Notes: generated from the letters alone by a model not told the origin. A stretch of 64,000 nucleotides of DNA from Kribbella antiqua (GCF_004345665.1 NZ_SLWR01000002.1:620001-684000), one strand, 5' to 3'. Counted from the first letter of the stretch, positions 33,865 to 43,980 are shown. Numbers and translations are program-made.

Positions 33865-34932
33865 ATGAGAGAGTTCCAGGCAGAGGTTCCACAAGCTGAG
33901 CTCGACGAGCTGCAGAGGCGGCTCGAGTCGGCCAGGTGGCCTGATCAGTTGCCCGACGTCGAGTGGTCGTACGGCCTCGAGCGCGGCCGGCTGAAGCAAC
34001 TGGCGGAGTACTGGCGTACGTCGTACGACTGGAGGCGGTTCGAGAAGCGGCTCAACGCGCACCCGCAGTACGTGACCGAGATCGACGGCCAGCGAGTGCA
34101 CTTCATCCACACGAAGTCAAAAGGCACCCCGCTACTGCTGTTGCACGGCTGGCCTGGAGCCGCGAGCGACTTCCTCGAGCTGATCGAGCCGCTGACAGAG
34201 AGCGGATTCAACCTGGTCATCCCGACCATGCCAGGCTTCGGCTTCTCCGGCCCGACGACCGCGACCGGCTGGGGAGTCGAGCGGATCGCCAAAGCGTGGG
34301 CGACGTTGATGGAGCAGCTCGGATACGAGCAGTACGGCGTCCACGGCTACGACTGGGGCGCACGTATCGGCCCGGCCCTCGCGCGCCACGCACCCAAGAA
34401 GGTGATCGGCCTGCACCTCGACGGCTTCCTGGCATTCCCGACCGGCGACGAGGAGTTGACGGATGCCGAACGCCAGCGGCTGAGCGGGCTGGAGAGATGG
34501 AACAGCGAACGGTCCGGGTATGCACAAATCCAGGCCACTCGCCCGCAGACGCTCGCCTACGCCCTGATCGACTCCCCCGTCGGTCAGCTGGCCTGGAACC
34601 TCGAGTGGTACGACGACTACGGTCACCGAGTAGGTGTCATCGGCAACGATCAGATCCTCGACAGCGTCACGCTCACCTGGCTGACCGGCACGGCCGGATC
34701 ACAAGCACGGATCTACCGCGAGGCCCAGTCGTCCTGGACCACCCTAACAACTCGCTGCGACGTGCCAACCGGGCTTGCGGTCTTCCCGAGCGACAGCACG
34801 GTCCGCAGGCTGGCCGAACGGGAGCTGAACGTCGTCCACTACACAGAGTTCGACCGTGGCGGACACTTCGCCGCCCTGGAGGTCCCCGAGCTCGTGATCG
34901 AGGACCTCCAAGCGTTCTTCAGAAACCTCTAA
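33865..34932 (+). CDS. Epoxide hydrolase, alpha/beta-fold
   Basis: 355 residues. The N-terminal 100 form the EHN lid-associated domain ([30 protein letters not shown]). The alpha/beta-hydrolase core follows: oxyanion motif HGWPG, nucleophile Asp in [13 protein letters not shown], lid region, and the catalytic His in [14 protein letters not shown]. This arrangement is that of microsomal-type epoxide hydrolases, which open epoxides to diols through an Asp ester. Substrate unknown. The last 4 bases overlap the convergent TIM-barrel gene. Confidence 0.9.
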   Translation: MREFQAEVPQAELDELQRRLESARWPDQLPDVEWSYGLERGRLKQLAEYWRTSYDWRRFEKRLNAHPQYVTEIDGQRVHFIHTKSKGTPLLLLHGWPGAASDFLELIEPLTESGFNLVIPTMPGFGFSGPTTATGWGVERIAKAWATLMEQLGYEQYGVHGYDWGARIGPALARHAPKKVIGLHLDGFLAFPTGDEELTDAERQRLSGLERWNSERSGYAQIQATRPQTLAYALIDSPVGQLAWNLEWYDDYGHRVGVIGNDQILDSVTLTWLTGTAGSQARIYREAQSSWTTLTTRCDVPTGLAVFPSDSTVRRLAERELNVVHYTEFDRGGHFAALEVPELVIEDLQAFFRNL

Positions 34933-35930
34933 GAAGAGAACGCCGCGTCGAACGACGCAGAAGGCGGGTCGAAAGCAAGCGAACGGACGAACTGGACCGC
35001 CTCGGCGGCACCGACGAGGCGGTCCATCCCGGCGTCTTCCCACTCGACCGAGATCGGCCCGTCGTACCCGATCGTGTTCAGCATCCGGAAGCAGGCTTCC
35101 CACGGTACGTCGCCATGCCCGGTCGACACGAAGTCCCAGCCGCGCCGGGGGTCGCCCCAGGCCAGGTGCGAACCCATCCGGCCGTTGCGGCCATTGCCGA
35201 CCTGGCGCTTCGCGTCCTTGCAGTCGACGTGGTAGATCCGGTCCTTGAAGTCCCACAGGAAGCCGACCGGGTCGAGGTCCTGCCAGACGAAGTGCGACGG
35301 GTCCCAGTTGAGCCCGAAGGCCTCACGGTGCCCGATCGCCTCCAGAGTCGCGGTCGTCGACCAGTAGTCGTACGCGATCTCCGACGGGTGCACCTCGTGT
35401 GCGAACCGTACGCCGACCTCGTCGAACACATCGAGAATCGGATTCCACCGATCCGCGAAGTCCTGGTACCCGGCCTCGATCATCGAAGCAGGGACCGGCG
35501 GGAACATCGCGACCGTCTTCCAGATCGACGACCCGGTGAACCCGACCACCACGTCGACACCCAAAGCCCGGGCTGCCCGGGCCGTCGTCTTCATCTCCTC
35601 GGCGGCCCGCTGCCGGACACCCTCGGGGTCGCCGTCGCCCCAGATGTGCTTGGGCAGGATCGCCTGGTGGCGCTGGTCGATCGGATCGTCGCAGACCGCC
35701 TGCCCGAGCAGGTGGTTGGAGATCGTCCACAGCTTGAGGTTGTACTTCTCCAGGATGTCCAGCCGGTCGCGGACGTACGTGTCGTCCTCGGCGGCACGCC
35801 GTACGTCGAGATGGTCGCCCCAGCAGGCGATCTCCAGCCCGTCGTACCCCCACGAGGACGCCAGCCGGGCCACCTCCTCGAACGGCAGGTCGGCCCACTG
35901 GCCGGTGAACAGCGTGATCGGTCGAGCCAT
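34929..35930 (-). CDS. Sugar phosphate isomerase/epimerase, TIM barrel
   Basis: 333 residues of the AP-endonuclease-2/IolE-like TIM-barrel family that isomerises or epimerises sugars and keto-inositols. Metal-ligand regions are visible in [14 protein letters not shown] (Glu), [12 protein letters not shown] (Asp, His), [11 protein letters not shown] (Asp, His-like) and [11 protein letters not shown] (Glu). It is the last gene of the ROK/ABC sugar operon, 62 bp after xylA with a stem-loop in between, and GGAAG precedes its ATG. The true substrate is not decided by sequence. Confidence 0.85.
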   Translation of the reverse strand: MARPITLFTGQWADLPFEEVARLASSWGYDGLEIACWGDHLDVRRAAEDDTYVRDRLDILEKYNLKLWTISNHLLGQAVCDDPIDQRHQAILPKHIWGDGDPEGVRQRAAEEMKTTARAARALGVDVVVGFTGSSIWKTVAMFPPVPASMIEAGYQDFADRWNPILDVFDEVGVRFAHEVHPSEIAYDYWSTTATLEAIGHREAFGLNWDPSHFVWQDLDPVGFLWDFKDRIYHVDCKDAKRQVGNGRNGRMGSHLAWGDPRRGWDFVSTGHGDVPWEACFRMLNTIGYDGPISVEWEDAGMDRLVGAAEAVQFVRSLAFDPPSASFDAAFSS

Positions 35931-35951
35931 ACGAGCTTCCCTTCAGTGAGT

Positions 35952-35982
35952 ACGGCGCCCCCGCAGAGGACGGAGGCGCCGT
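35952..35982 (-). promoter_or_regulatory. Intercistronic stem-loop after xylA
   Basis: ACGGCGCC (35952-35959) and GGCGCCGT (35975-35982) form a perfect 8-bp stem with a 15-base loop in the 62-bp gap between xylA and the TIM-barrel gene. It may partially terminate transcription or stabilise the upstream mRNA, lowering expression of the last gene. Confidence 0.5.
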
Positions 35983-35992
35983 CACAGCGTGA

Positions 35993-37153
35993 TTAGCGGA
36001 CGCCGAGCAGGTGCTCCATCGCCAGCTGGTCGAGGCGCTCGAAGCCGAGACCGCGCTCGGCCACCGCGTCCCGGTCGAACTTCTCGTTGCGCAGGTCCTC
36101 GAGCGTCTCGCCCTCGCCGAGCGTCGGCTCGGACAGCTCGGCGACGCGGGCGGCGGCCACGGCCTCCTGCACCTCCGGGTCGGCCCGGAACGCCTTCACC
36201 TTGTCCCGCAGGATCAGGTAGTTCCGCATCGACGCCCGAGCGGTCTCCCACACGCCGGCCTCGTCCTCGGTCCGCGGCGGCTTGTAGTCGAAGTGGACGT
36301 AGCCGTCGTACCCGGGCCGGCCCTCGGACCCCTGCAGTACGTCGACCGTCCAGAACGCACCGCGCAGGTTCCCGGCCCCGAACCGCAGGTCCTGGTCGAA
36401 CCGCGGACCGTGCTGCCCGTTGAGGTCGATGTGGTACAGCTTCCCGTGCCACAGCGCCTGCGCGATGCCGTGCGCGTAGTTCAGCCCGGCCATCTCCTCG
36501 TGCCCGACCTCGGGGTTGAGCCCGACCAGCTCGGGGTCCTCGAGATCGTTGATGAAGGCAATGGCATGACCGATCGACGGCAGCAGGATGTCGCCGCGCG
36601 GCTCGTTCGGCTTCGGCTCGAGCGCGAACCGGATGTTGTAGCCCTTCTCCCGGACGTACGCCGTGAGCAGGTCCATCGACTCCTTGTAGCGATCCAGCGC
36701 GGCGCGGACGTCCTTCGAACCGCCCGACTCCGCACCTTCGCGACCGCCCCAGAGCACGTACGTCGACGCGCCCAGCTCTGCCGCGAGGTCGAGGTTGCGC
36801 AGCAGCTTCGACAGCGCGTACCGGCGTACGGAGCGATTGTTGGCGGTCAGGCCGCCGTCCTTGAAGACCGGGTGGGCGAACAGGTTCGTGGTCGCCATCT
36901 CCACCACGATGCCGGTGTCGGCCAGCGCCTTGGTGAACCGCTCGAGCACCTGCTGCCGGGTGTTGTCGTCGGGCACCAGGTCGTCGTCGTGGAACGAGAT
37001 CGCGGAGGCGCCCAGCTCCGCGAGCTTCTCCACCGCGTGGATCGGGTCCATCGGCGGGCGGACGGCCGTACCGAAGACGTCGACGCCTTGCCAGCCGATC
37101 GTCCACAGACCGAAGGAGAACTTGTCGTCCTTGGTCGGGGTAAACGCGTTCAT
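35993..37153 (-). CDS. xylA: Xylose isomerase
   Basis: 386-residue enzyme interconverting D-xylose and D-xylulose (and glucose/fructose). Class I signatures are clear: the ring-opening His in [21 protein letters not shown], the metal-binding Glu in [28 protein letters not shown], and the second metal site [19 protein letters not shown]. Length fits the actinobacterial class I enzymes. The ATG overlaps the oxidoreductase stop (ATGA, 37150-37153). No xylulokinase gene is found in this operon. Confidence 0.96.
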   Translation of the reverse strand: MNAFTPTKDDKFSFGLWTIGWQGVDVFGTAVRPPMDPIHAVEKLAELGASAISFHDDDLVPDDNTRQQVLERFTKALADTGIVVEMATTNLFAHPVFKDGGLTANNRSVRRYALSKLLRNLDLAAELGASTYVLWGGREGAESGGSKDVRAALDRYKESMDLLTAYVREKGYNIRFALEPKPNEPRGDILLPSIGHAIAFINDLEDPELVGLNPEVGHEEMAGLNYAHGIAQALWHGKLYHIDLNGQHGPRFDQDLRFGAGNLRGAFWTVDVLQGSEGRPGYDGYVHFDYKPPRTEDEAGVWETARASMRNYLILRDKVKAFRADPEVQEAVAAARVAELSEPTLGEGETLEDLRNEKFDRDAVAERGLGFERLDQLAMEHLLGVR

Positions 37154-38313
37154 TCAGGAATCTCCTGCCATTGACGTGAAGTCGAACTGGCCTCGATCGC
37201 GGCCAGCACTCGCTGGACGCGCAGCCCGTCGGCGAACGACGGGGTCGGATCGGCGCCTTCGGCGATCGCGGTGACCAGGTCGACGGCTTGATGGGTGAAC
37301 CCGTGCTCGTAACCGAGCAGGTGGCCGGGCGGCCACCACGCTCCGACGTACGGGTGGGCGGACTCGGTGGCGAGGATGCGGCGGAAGCCGGCGGTGCGTG
37401 CGTCCTCGGTCGCGTCGTAGAAGTGCAGCAGGTTCATGTCCTCGAAGTCGAACGCGAGGCTGCCCAGGCTGCCGTTGATCTCGATCCGGATCGCGTTCTT
37501 CCGGCCGGTCGCGAACCGGGTCGCCTCGAACACACCGAGCGCGCCGGAGCCGAACCTGGCCAGGAACACCGCCGCGTCGTCGACCGTCACCGGTCCGCGT
37601 TCGGTGCCCGCAGTACCAGCCAGACCCGAGTGTTCGGCGGCGACCGGGCGCTCCTTGACGAACGTCTCCAGCTGACCGCTCACTTCGGCGATGTTGTCAC
37701 CGGTGATGTACTGCGTCAGATCGATGATGTGCGCGCCGATGTCGCCGAGCGCACCCGAGCCGGCCTTCTCCTTGTCCAGCCGCCAGGACAGCGGGGCCTC
37801 CGGGTCGGCGATCCAGTCCTGCAGGTACTGCGCCCGGACGTGCCGGACGGTGCCGATCTTGCCCTCGGCAACCAGCTGGCGAGCCAGCCCGATCGCCGGC
37901 ACCCGGCGGTAGGTGAACCCGACCATCGACCGGACGCCCTTGGCCTTGGCCGCCTCGGCCGCCGCGGTCATCTGCTCGGCTTCCTCGACCGTGTTCGCCA
38001 GCGGCTTCTCGCACAGGACGTGCTTGCCCGCCTCGAGTGCGGCGATCGCGATCTCGGCGTGGCTGTCCCCCGGCGTACAGATGTCGATCAGCTGGATGTC
38101 GTCGCGGCCGAGCAGCTTGCGCCAGTCGGTCTCGGTCTCCTTCCAGCCGAGCTTGGTCGCGGCGGCCTCGACAGCCTCGGCGTTCCGGCCGCAGAGGACG
38201 CTCATGTCCGGCTGCAGCGGCAGGTCGAAGAAGCGCGGCGCGCTCCGCCAGGCCTGCGAGTGGGCCGCGCCCATGAACGCGTAGCCGATCAGGCCGATGC
38301 CCAGGTTCGTCAT
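37150..38313 (-). CDS. Gfo/Idh/MocA-family sugar oxidoreductase
   Basis: 387 residues. The N-terminal Rossmann domain shows [17 protein letters not shown] (dinucleotide loop, with GYAFMG in place of the usual GxGxxG) and [20 protein letters not shown], the EKP motif whose Lys contacts substrate. The C-terminal beta-sheet domain carries [16 protein letters not shown] with the usual catalytic Asp/His. Likely oxidises or epimerises a sugar or inositol imported by this operon. It follows the binding-protein gene by 8 bp and overlaps xylA by 4. Confidence 0.92.
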   Translation of the reverse strand: MTNLGIGLIGYAFMGAAHSQAWRSAPRFFDLPLQPDMSVLCGRNAEAVEAAATKLGWKETETDWRKLLGRDDIQLIDICTPGDSHAEIAIAALEAGKHVLCEKPLANTVEEAEQMTAAAEAAKAKGVRSMVGFTYRRVPAIGLARQLVAEGKIGTVRHVRAQYLQDWIADPEAPLSWRLDKEKAGSGALGDIGAHIIDLTQYITGDNIAEVSGQLETFVKERPVAAEHSGLAGTAGTERGPVTVDDAAVFLARFGSGALGVFEATRFATGRKNAIRIEINGSLGSLAFDFEDMNLLHFYDATEDARTAGFRRILATESAHPYVGAWWPPGHLLGYEHGFTHQAVDLVTAIAEGADPTPSFADGLRVQRVLAAIEASSTSRQWQEIPE

Positions 38314-38321
38314 AACTCTCC

Positions 38322-39368
38322 TTAGCTTTCGAAGGCAGTGGGCAGGTACTGGTCCACGTTGTCCTTGCTGACGACCGGCGCGAACAGCTGGATGGTGCGC
38401 GGGACCTCGACCTCCACCAGGTCGCCGAGGGCCTTCTTCTGCACCAGCAGCCGGGCCAGCCGGACGCCGTCCGCACCCTGCGTGGACGGGTAGATGACGG
38501 TTGCTCGCAGCAAGCTGTTGCCGGACTTGATGTCCCGCATCACGTTCGCCGAACCGGCGCCGCCGACGACGAAGAACTCCTTACGGCCCGAGTTCTTGAT
38601 CGCCGCCATCACGCCGACACCCTGGTCGTCGTCGTGGTTCCAGATCGCGTCGATCTTCGGCGCCGCCTGCAACAGGTTCGCCGCGGCCTCCTCACCGGAC
38701 TCGACGGTGAACTTGGCCGCCACCCGGTTGCTCACCTTCAGCCCGCAGTCGGCCAGCGCCTCCTTGAAGCCCTTGCTGCGGTCCTGAGTGAGCGGCAGCG
38801 AGTCGATCCCGGCGATCTCGGCGACCACCGCGTCCGTCTTGCCCTTCAACTGCTGGCAGACATAGGTGCCGGCCGAGACGCCCATGCCGTAGTTGTCGCC
38901 GAGGATCGTCGTACGCGCGGCGAACGGGCTGTCGAACTCGCGGTCGACGTTGACCACGGTGATCCCGGCCTCCATCGCCTTCGTCGCGACCGGCGTGAGC
39001 GCGGCGCCGTCGAACGGCAGCAACACGATCGCGTCCACCTTCTGGTTGATGAAGGTCTCCACCTGGCTGATCTGCAGGTTCACGTCGTTGGTGCCCTCGG
39101 CCACGATCAGCTCGATGTCGGAGTACTTCTTCGCCTCCGCCTGGGTCGCCTTGGTGATGGCGCCCATCCAGCCGTGGTCGGCGGCCGGCGCGGAGAACCC
39201 GATCCGCACCTTCTTGCCCGGCTCGTCGTTCTTGCCTTTGGCGACGGCCTGAGTGGCGGGCGCGTTCTTCTCGGCCTCGGGTGTGTTGCTGGTACAGCCG
39301 ACCAGAGCGAGCACACTCAGACCGGCAATGGCTGTGCTGAATAAGGAGCGGGCGGCACGTGCGGACAT
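38322..39368 (-). CDS. Sugar-binding lipoprotein, RbsB-like periplasmic type
   Basis: 348 residues. Signal peptide with lipobox (SVLALVGC at about 18-25) predicts a membrane-anchored extracellular receptor. The mature part is a LacI/RbsB-type type I fold: KKVRIGFSAPAADHGWMGAI, LQISQVETFINQKVDAIVLLPFDG, VNVDREFDSPFAARTTILGDNYGMG and AIWNHDDDQGVGVMAAI. Two ATGs are adjacent; the second (39366-39368) gives better spacing to AAGGGGG. Ligand is probably a pentose or related monosaccharide, from the xylA context. Confidence 0.92.
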   Translation of the reverse strand: MSARAARSLFSTAIAGLSVLALVGCTSNTPEAEKNAPATQAVAKGKNDEPGKKVRIGFSAPAADHGWMGAITKATQAEAKKYSDIELIVAEGTNDVNLQISQVETFINQKVDAIVLLPFDGAALTPVATKAMEAGITVVNVDREFDSPFAARTTILGDNYGMGVSAGTYVCQQLKGKTDAVVAEIAGIDSLPLTQDRSKGFKEALADCGLKVSNRVAAKFTVESGEEAAANLLQAAPKIDAIWNHDDDQGVGVMAAIKNSGRKEFFVVGGAGSANVMRDIKSGNSLLRATVIYPSTQGADGVRLARLLVQKKALGDLVEVEVPRTIQLFAPVVSKDNVDQYLPTAFES

Positions 39369-39381
39369 CATTGTCCCCCTT

Positions 39382-40413
39382 CTATGGGCGGGTGGTGCGA
39401 GCGGCCAGACGCTGCTGGAGAAGGACGGCGATCACGATGATCAGGCCCTTGGCCACTGACTGAGCGGAGATGCTCAGGTTGTTCAAGGTGAAGACGTTGT
39501 TGAGCGTCGTGAAGATCAGTACGCCGAACACGGTGCCGACGATTGTCCCTCGGCCGCCGGACAACAGCGTGCCGCCGATGACGACCGCGGCGATCGCGTC
39601 CAGCTCGTACAACTGGCCGTGCGTCGCGCTGCCGGTCGTCGTACGGGCCATCAGCATCACGGCGGCGATCCCGCAGCACAGGCCGAGCAGGATGTAGAGG
39701 GCGACGGTGTGCCGCTGGACCTTGATGCCGGCCAGCCGGGCCGCTTCGGCGTTGCCGCCGACGGCGAACGTACGGCGGCCGAACGTCGTCCGGTTGAGCA
39801 GCACCCAACCGGCCGCGGCGACCAGCAGGAAGATCCACACCAGCACCGGTACGCCGATGAGCGAACCACCGAAGAAGTCGACGAACGGGTTGACCGTGAT
39901 GATCTGCGTCCGGCGGTCGGAGATGATCTCGGCCAGACCACGCGCGGCGGCCAGCATCGCCAGTGTCGCGACGAACGGCACGATCTTGCCGTAGGCAACG
40001 AGTAGCCCATTGACCAGACCGCACGCGGCGCCGACGAGAAGCGCCGTACTGACCATCATGATCCAGTGGAAGTCCGCGGCCAGCTGCTGCGTGGCGAGTG
40101 TGGTCGCCCAGACCGAGGCGAGCGCGACCATCGCGCCGACGGACAGGTCGATCCCGCCGCCGGTGATCACGAACGTCATCCCGATGCTCACCACGCCGAT
40201 GACCGCGGCAAGCCGCAGGATCGTCAGCACGTTGGCACCGCTCGCGAACCTGTCCCCCGCAGTCACGATGCCGACGATGCAGAGCAGGACCAATGCCACC
40301 ACCAGGCCGACATTGCGTCCCGCGCCACTCCTCAGCAGGTTGGGCGCCCGCGCCGCCGCAGGCTGCGTGACGGTCGCCTGCGTCGATGCGGTCTGCTCAG
40401 GGGCCTCACTCAC
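39382..40413 (-). CDS. Sugar ABC transporter permease, RbsC-like
   Basis: 343 residues with 8-10 membrane helices of the BPD_transp_2 (RbsC/XylH) family. The family motif is in VISIGMTFVITGGGIDLSVGAMVALASV, and DAIAAVVIGGTLLSGGRGTIVGTVFGVLI marks the conserved C-terminal helices. The N-terminus is a 30-residue Ala/Thr-rich cytoplasmic tail. It ends 13 bp before the binding-protein ATG and overlaps the ATPase stop by 4 bp. Confidence 0.93.
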   Translation of the reverse strand: MSEAPEQTASTQATVTQPAAARAPNLLRSGAGRNVGLVVALVLLCIVGIVTAGDRFASGANVLTILRLAAVIGVVSIGMTFVITGGGIDLSVGAMVALASVWATTLATQQLAADFHWIMMVSTALLVGAACGLVNGLLVAYGKIVPFVATLAMLAAARGLAEIISDRRTQIITVNPFVDFFGGSLIGVPVLVWIFLLVAAAGWVLLNRTTFGRRTFAVGGNAEAARLAGIKVQRHTVALYILLGLCCGIAAVMLMARTTTGSATHGQLYELDAIAAVVIGGTLLSGGRGTIVGTVFGVLIFTTLNNVFTLNNLSISAQSVAKGLIIVIAVLLQQRLAARTTRP

Positions 40414-41912
40414 GCGACACTCCCTTCCATCACCAGGTCGAGGACCTGGTGCTCGTCGATGTCTTGCGCGGGCCCCGTGTGGACGGCCCGCCCCTCCCGC
40501 AGTACGACGACTCGGTCGGCCAGACCGAGCACCTCCTCTACCTCACTGGAGACCAGCACGATCGCGACGCCATTGGCGGCCAGCTTGTGGATCAGTGCGT
40601 AGATCTCTGACCGCGCACCGACATCGACACCGCGCGTCGGCTCGTCGAGCAGCAGCACGCGGCAGTCGCGCAGCAACCAGCGCGCGAGCACGACCTTCTG
40701 CTGGTTGCCCCCGGACAGGTTGCGCACGGGATGCTCGACACCGGAAGGACGGACATCCAACGCCCTGGCCAGCTCCGCGGCCGCTTCACGCTCGGCGCGA
40801 CCGTTCAGGAAGCCGGCGCTGGCGAACCGCTGCATCGTCGAAACCGTGATGTTCTTGTAGACGGCCTCATCCAGCAGGAGCGCCTGACTCTTCCGCTCCT
40901 CCGGCGCCAACCCGACTCCGGCTTTCACTGCCGACTGCACACTGCCCGAGCGCAACAGCCGGCCGTCGACCCGGACTGATCCGGTCGCTGCCCGGCGAGC
41001 GCCGTACACCGTCTCGAGTACTTCGGAACGCCCGGAGCCGACAAGCCCGGCCAGCCCGAGGATCTCGCCGGCCCGGACGGTGAAGCCGATGTCGGCGAAC
41101 TCCGCCGGCCTGGTCAGGTCAGCCACCTCGAGTACGACGGGCGCCGTACCGAGGATCTCGCGTCGCGGCGGGAAGACGTACTCGATCGAACGGCCGGTCA
41201 TCAGCCGGATGAGTTCCTTGGTCGGCGTCTCGCGCGCGTCGAGGCCGGTGGCGACGGTGGCGCCGTCCTTCAGCACGGTGACACGGTCGCCGATCTGGCG
41301 GATCTCCTCGAGCCGGTGCGAGATGTAGACGACCGCGACGTCGCGTTCGGTGAGGCCTCGGATCACCCGGAACAGGTTCGCGACCTCCTCGGGGTCGAGC
41401 ACCGCGGACGGCTCGTCCATCACGATCAGGCGGGCGTCGCGGGACAGCGCCCGGGCCATGCTGACCACCTGCTGCCCGGCGGCCGGGAGCGATCCGACGG
41501 TCCGGTGCGGCGGGATCTCACTGTGGCCGAGGCTGCGCAGGATCTCGCGGGCGCGGCTGGTCGCCTGGTGCCTACGGCTGAAGCCGAAGCGGGCCGGCTC
41601 GTGGCCGAGAAAGATGTTCTCGGCAACGGTCAGCTCGGGCACCAGGTCGAGTTCCTGGTAGATCGCGGCGATCCCGCGCTGGATCGCGTCGGTCGGGCTG
41701 TTGAGCCGCGCCTCTTCGCCGTTGAGGTGGATCGTGCCGGCATCAGGCTGGTGTGCGCCGGTGAGCACGCGGATGAGGGTGGACTTGCCGGCGCCGTTCT
41801 GGCCGAGCAGGCAGTGCACTTCACCTCGTCGTACGTCGAGATCCACGCCGTCAAGCGCGCGTACGCCGGGGAACTCCTTGACGATGCCGGTCATCGTGAG
41901 CAGGTCGTTCAT
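40410..41912 (-). CDS. Sugar ABC transporter ATPase with two nucleotide-binding domains, RbsA-like
   Basis: 500 residues comprising two ATPase domains, as in RbsA/XylG. The first (about 1-240) has Walker A GQNGAGKSTLIRVLTG and an atypical signature (LPAAGQQVVSMARALSRDAR) but intact Walker B LIVMDEPSAVL. The second (about 255-495) has a degenerate Walker A (GLVGSGRSEVLETVYG) and a canonical signature LSGGNQQKVVLARWLL with DEPTRGVDVGAR. This asymmetry is normal for the class. It overlaps the ROK stop by 4 bp. Confidence 0.95.
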   Translation of the reverse strand: MNDLLTMTGIVKEFPGVRALDGVDLDVRRGEVHCLLGQNGAGKSTLIRVLTGAHQPDAGTIHLNGEEARLNSPTDAIQRGIAAIYQELDLVPELTVAENIFLGHEPARFGFSRRHQATSRAREILRSLGHSEIPPHRTVGSLPAAGQQVVSMARALSRDARLIVMDEPSAVLDPEEVANLFRVIRGLTERDVAVVYISHRLEEIRQIGDRVTVLKDGATVATGLDARETPTKELIRLMTGRSIEYVFPPRREILGTAPVVLEVADLTRPAEFADIGFTVRAGEILGLAGLVGSGRSEVLETVYGARRAATGSVRVDGRLLRSGSVQSAVKAGVGLAPEERKSQALLLDEAVYKNITVSTMQRFASAGFLNGRAEREAAAELARALDVRPSGVEHPVRNLSGGNQQKVVLARWLLRDCRVLLLDEPTRGVDVGARSEIYALIHKLAANGVAIVLVSSEVEEVLGLADRVVVLREGRAVHTGPAQDIDEHQVLDLVMEGSVA

Positions 41913-43180
41913 TGCGCCACCCCGGCTTCCTCGCGGCCGATCAGGGTTGGATCGACGAAGACCTGGTCGAGCGAGATCTGCGCGCCGCCGCGGACCGCCG
42001 CGGTGAAGCCGAGCTCGGAGCGGACCACCCGGCAGCCGCCGCCGTCCGGGGCGATCACCCGGTCGCGGATCGCGGCCTCGAGCGGCTCCTGCAGCCAGGG
42101 TCCGAGGACGGCGAAGTAGCCGCCGAGGACGAGGACGTCCGGGTTCAGGACGTTCACCAGGATCGCTCCGCCGATCCCCAGCCAGTTGCCGACCTCGCTG
42201 AGAGCGGTCAGCGTCCGAGGCTCGCCGGCCTCGGCCCGCGCGGTGATCTCGGCCAGTCGCTGCTCGACGTCCAGCGACGGATCGCGGACCGGGTCGTCCT
42301 CATCTGTTGCCTTGTGCAACAGTGCGGTCAGGCCGACGACCGTCTCCCAGCAACCGGTCCGGCCGCAGCCGCAGACCCTGCCGTCCGGCGCGACCGGCAT
42401 GTGCCCGACCTCGCCGCTGTAGCCGTGCCCGCCGCGCAGCAGATGCCCGTTCGACACCACGCCGCCACCGACACCCACCGCACCGGTCAGCAGCACGATG
42501 TCCTGCACCGGCTCGACCTTGTGCATCTCCGAGTACGCCGCCAGTGCGGCGAGATTCGCCTCGTTGTCGACATGCAGTGGGTACGACGGATCGCCGAGCC
42601 GCCGACGCATCTCCCGGATCACCGGGACCTGGCTCCAGCCGAGGTTCGGGGCCAGCTTGAGCTCGCCGGTGTGGCCTTGGACAAGACCGGGAACGGCGAG
42701 TGTCACGCCGGCCAACTGACCATTGCGCGCATCCACTGCGGCCACTGCTTCGTGGATCAGCTCGGCCAGCCGGTCGAGCGTCGTACTCGGGTCGAGGTGG
42801 GCGACGTCGATGGGGACGCGGCGCTCGCTGACGGTGTCGCCGGCCAGGTCGAGGGCGGTGACGGCGAGGTAGTCGACGTTGATCTCGGCGCCGACGCCGC
42901 ACACTCCACTGCCGTCGAGTTCGACGAGTTGTCCGGGGCGGCCGAGGGCCCGGGTGGAGTCGGCCATGCCTTCGCGGAGCAAGCCGCGCTCGACGAGTTC
43001 GGCGACGAGGCTGCTGACGGTCGCTTTGTTGAGGCCGGTGTCGGCGGCGATGCGGGCGCGCGACCGTGGCCCGAGTTCGCGGACGTGACGCAGTACGACG
43101 GAGAGATTGTTGCGGCGCAGCGACACGTGATCCGCGGCGACGACGCGGCTGCCCGGGCGACTGCCTCCGCTCAACGTCAT
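41909..43180 (-). CDS. ROK-family (NagC/XylR) transcriptional repressor
   Basis: 423 residues. N-terminal winged helix (LRRNNLSVVLRHVRELGP, RARIAADTGLNKATVSSLVAELVERGLL) followed by a ROK sugar-kinase-like domain with the Zn motif CGCGRTGCWETVVG and HMPVAPDGRVCGCG. It is the first gene of the 43180-34929 operon and thus autoregulated through the operator at 43208-43236. ATG at 43178-43180 is preferred to a GTG 9 bp upstream because AGGGG is 8 bases before it. The inducer is probably xylose or a related sugar (inference from xylA). Confidence 0.93.
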   Translation of the reverse strand: MTLSGGSRPGSRVVAADHVSLRRNNLSVVLRHVRELGPRSRARIAADTGLNKATVSSLVAELVERGLLREGMADSTRALGRPGQLVELDGSGVCGVGAEINVDYLAVTALDLAGDTVSERRVPIDVAHLDPSTTLDRLAELIHEAVAAVDARNGQLAGVTLAVPGLVQGHTGELKLAPNLGWSQVPVIREMRRRLGDPSYPLHVDNEANLAALAAYSEMHKVEPVQDIVLLTGAVGVGGGVVSNGHLLRGGHGYSGEVGHMPVAPDGRVCGCGRTGCWETVVGLTALLHKATDEDDPVRDPSLDVEQRLAEITARAEAGEPRTLTALSEVGNWLGIGGAILVNVLNPDVLVLGGYFAVLGPWLQEPLEAAIRDRVIAPDGGGCRVVRSELGFTAAVRGGAQISLDQVFVDPTLIGREEAGVAQ

Positions 43181-43207
43181 CCGCGCCACCCCTTCGCCGC
43201 CGACGAG

Positions 43208-43236
43208 ACTTAGTCTGTTGATCCAACAAACTAAGT
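43208..43236. promoter_or_regulatory. ROK operator, 13-bp arms
   Basis: ACTTAGTCTGTTG (43208-43220) and CAACAAACTAAGT (43224-43236) are inverted repeats with one mismatch and a 3-bp centre, 28 bp upstream of the ROK start. The half-site TTAGTTTGTTG matches what is known for XylR/ROK repressors of Gram-positive xylose operons. Confidence 0.85.
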
Positions 43237-43287
43237 ACGGCGCGTGTCAGGCGTCAAGAGGTGAGGCCATGGTTCTCGGAAGAGTTC

Positions 43288-43980
43288 TCAGAAGAGTTCG
43301 AGGCTGTCCGAGGCGAGGGTGATGACGGCGTTCTCGAAGTAGAGCCGGCAGGCGATCGCGTGGCCGGCGCAGGTGAGCAGGGCCGGACCGGCGGCGTCGA
43401 CGACGCGGTAGGCGACCGGGTGCTCGCAACGCTCGACGGCGCCTTCGTTCTCGAGGTGGCAGCCAAGGACACGGCAGCTGACGCTCTCACCGACGTTCAT
43501 CAGAGTCAGGCCGTGCTCAGGGCAGACGCCCCAGCCGACGCCACAGGACTGGCCTTCGTTCGCGGCCAGGCGGACCAAGCCGCCGGCGGTCGCCTCGAGC
43601 TTCCCAGCCAGGGCCCGGAACGTGCTCGCGGCCTGGTCGAGATCCCGGCGGAAGCGGCGCAGCTCGACGGTCTCCGGCATACCGCGGGTGGCGGCCTCGA
43701 GGTTCTCCGACAGCGCCATCGCGGCGAGGGCGATCTCGTCGACGCGGACGGGCGTGTTGAACTCGCCGAACGCCGTACCGTTCACGCGGGTGTCGGACGC
43801 GACCTGAGTCGTCCAGTGCTCTTCTGGTTTCTCGGCGATAGGGTCGGCGGCCGTCTCGTCCACAGGGACCGGATCGAGGTGAGGTTCCGGCTGCGTAGCG
43901 TGACCGTTGGTTCCGTTGGCCGCCGCGGTGCCGTTCTCCTTCACCGGGAGCCGGCTTTCCTGTGCTGTCCGCCCGTTCAT
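43288..43980 (-). CDS. Unknown protein with C-terminal Cys/His cluster
   Basis: 230 residues, unrecognised. The first about 65 are low-complexity and polar (KENGTAAANGTNGHATQ). A helical middle follows (ALAAMALSENLEAATRGMPE, LRRFRRDLDQAASTFRALAG). The C-terminal 90 hold a cluster CGVGWGVCPEHG, CRVLGCHLENEG, CEHP and CAGHAIACR: seven Cys and three His in pairs, consistent with one or two metal sites. Function unknown. No operon partner. Confidence 0.7.
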   Translation of the reverse strand: MNGRTAQESRLPVKENGTAAANGTNGHATQPEPHLDPVPVDETAADPIAEKPEEHWTTQVASDTRVNGTAFGEFNTPVRVDEIALAAMALSENLEAATRGMPETVELRRFRRDLDQAASTFRALAGKLEATAGGLVRLAANEGQSCGVGWGVCPEHGLTLMNVGESVSCRVLGCHLENEGAVERCEHPVAYRVVDAAGPALLTCAGHAIACRLYFENAVITLASDSLELF

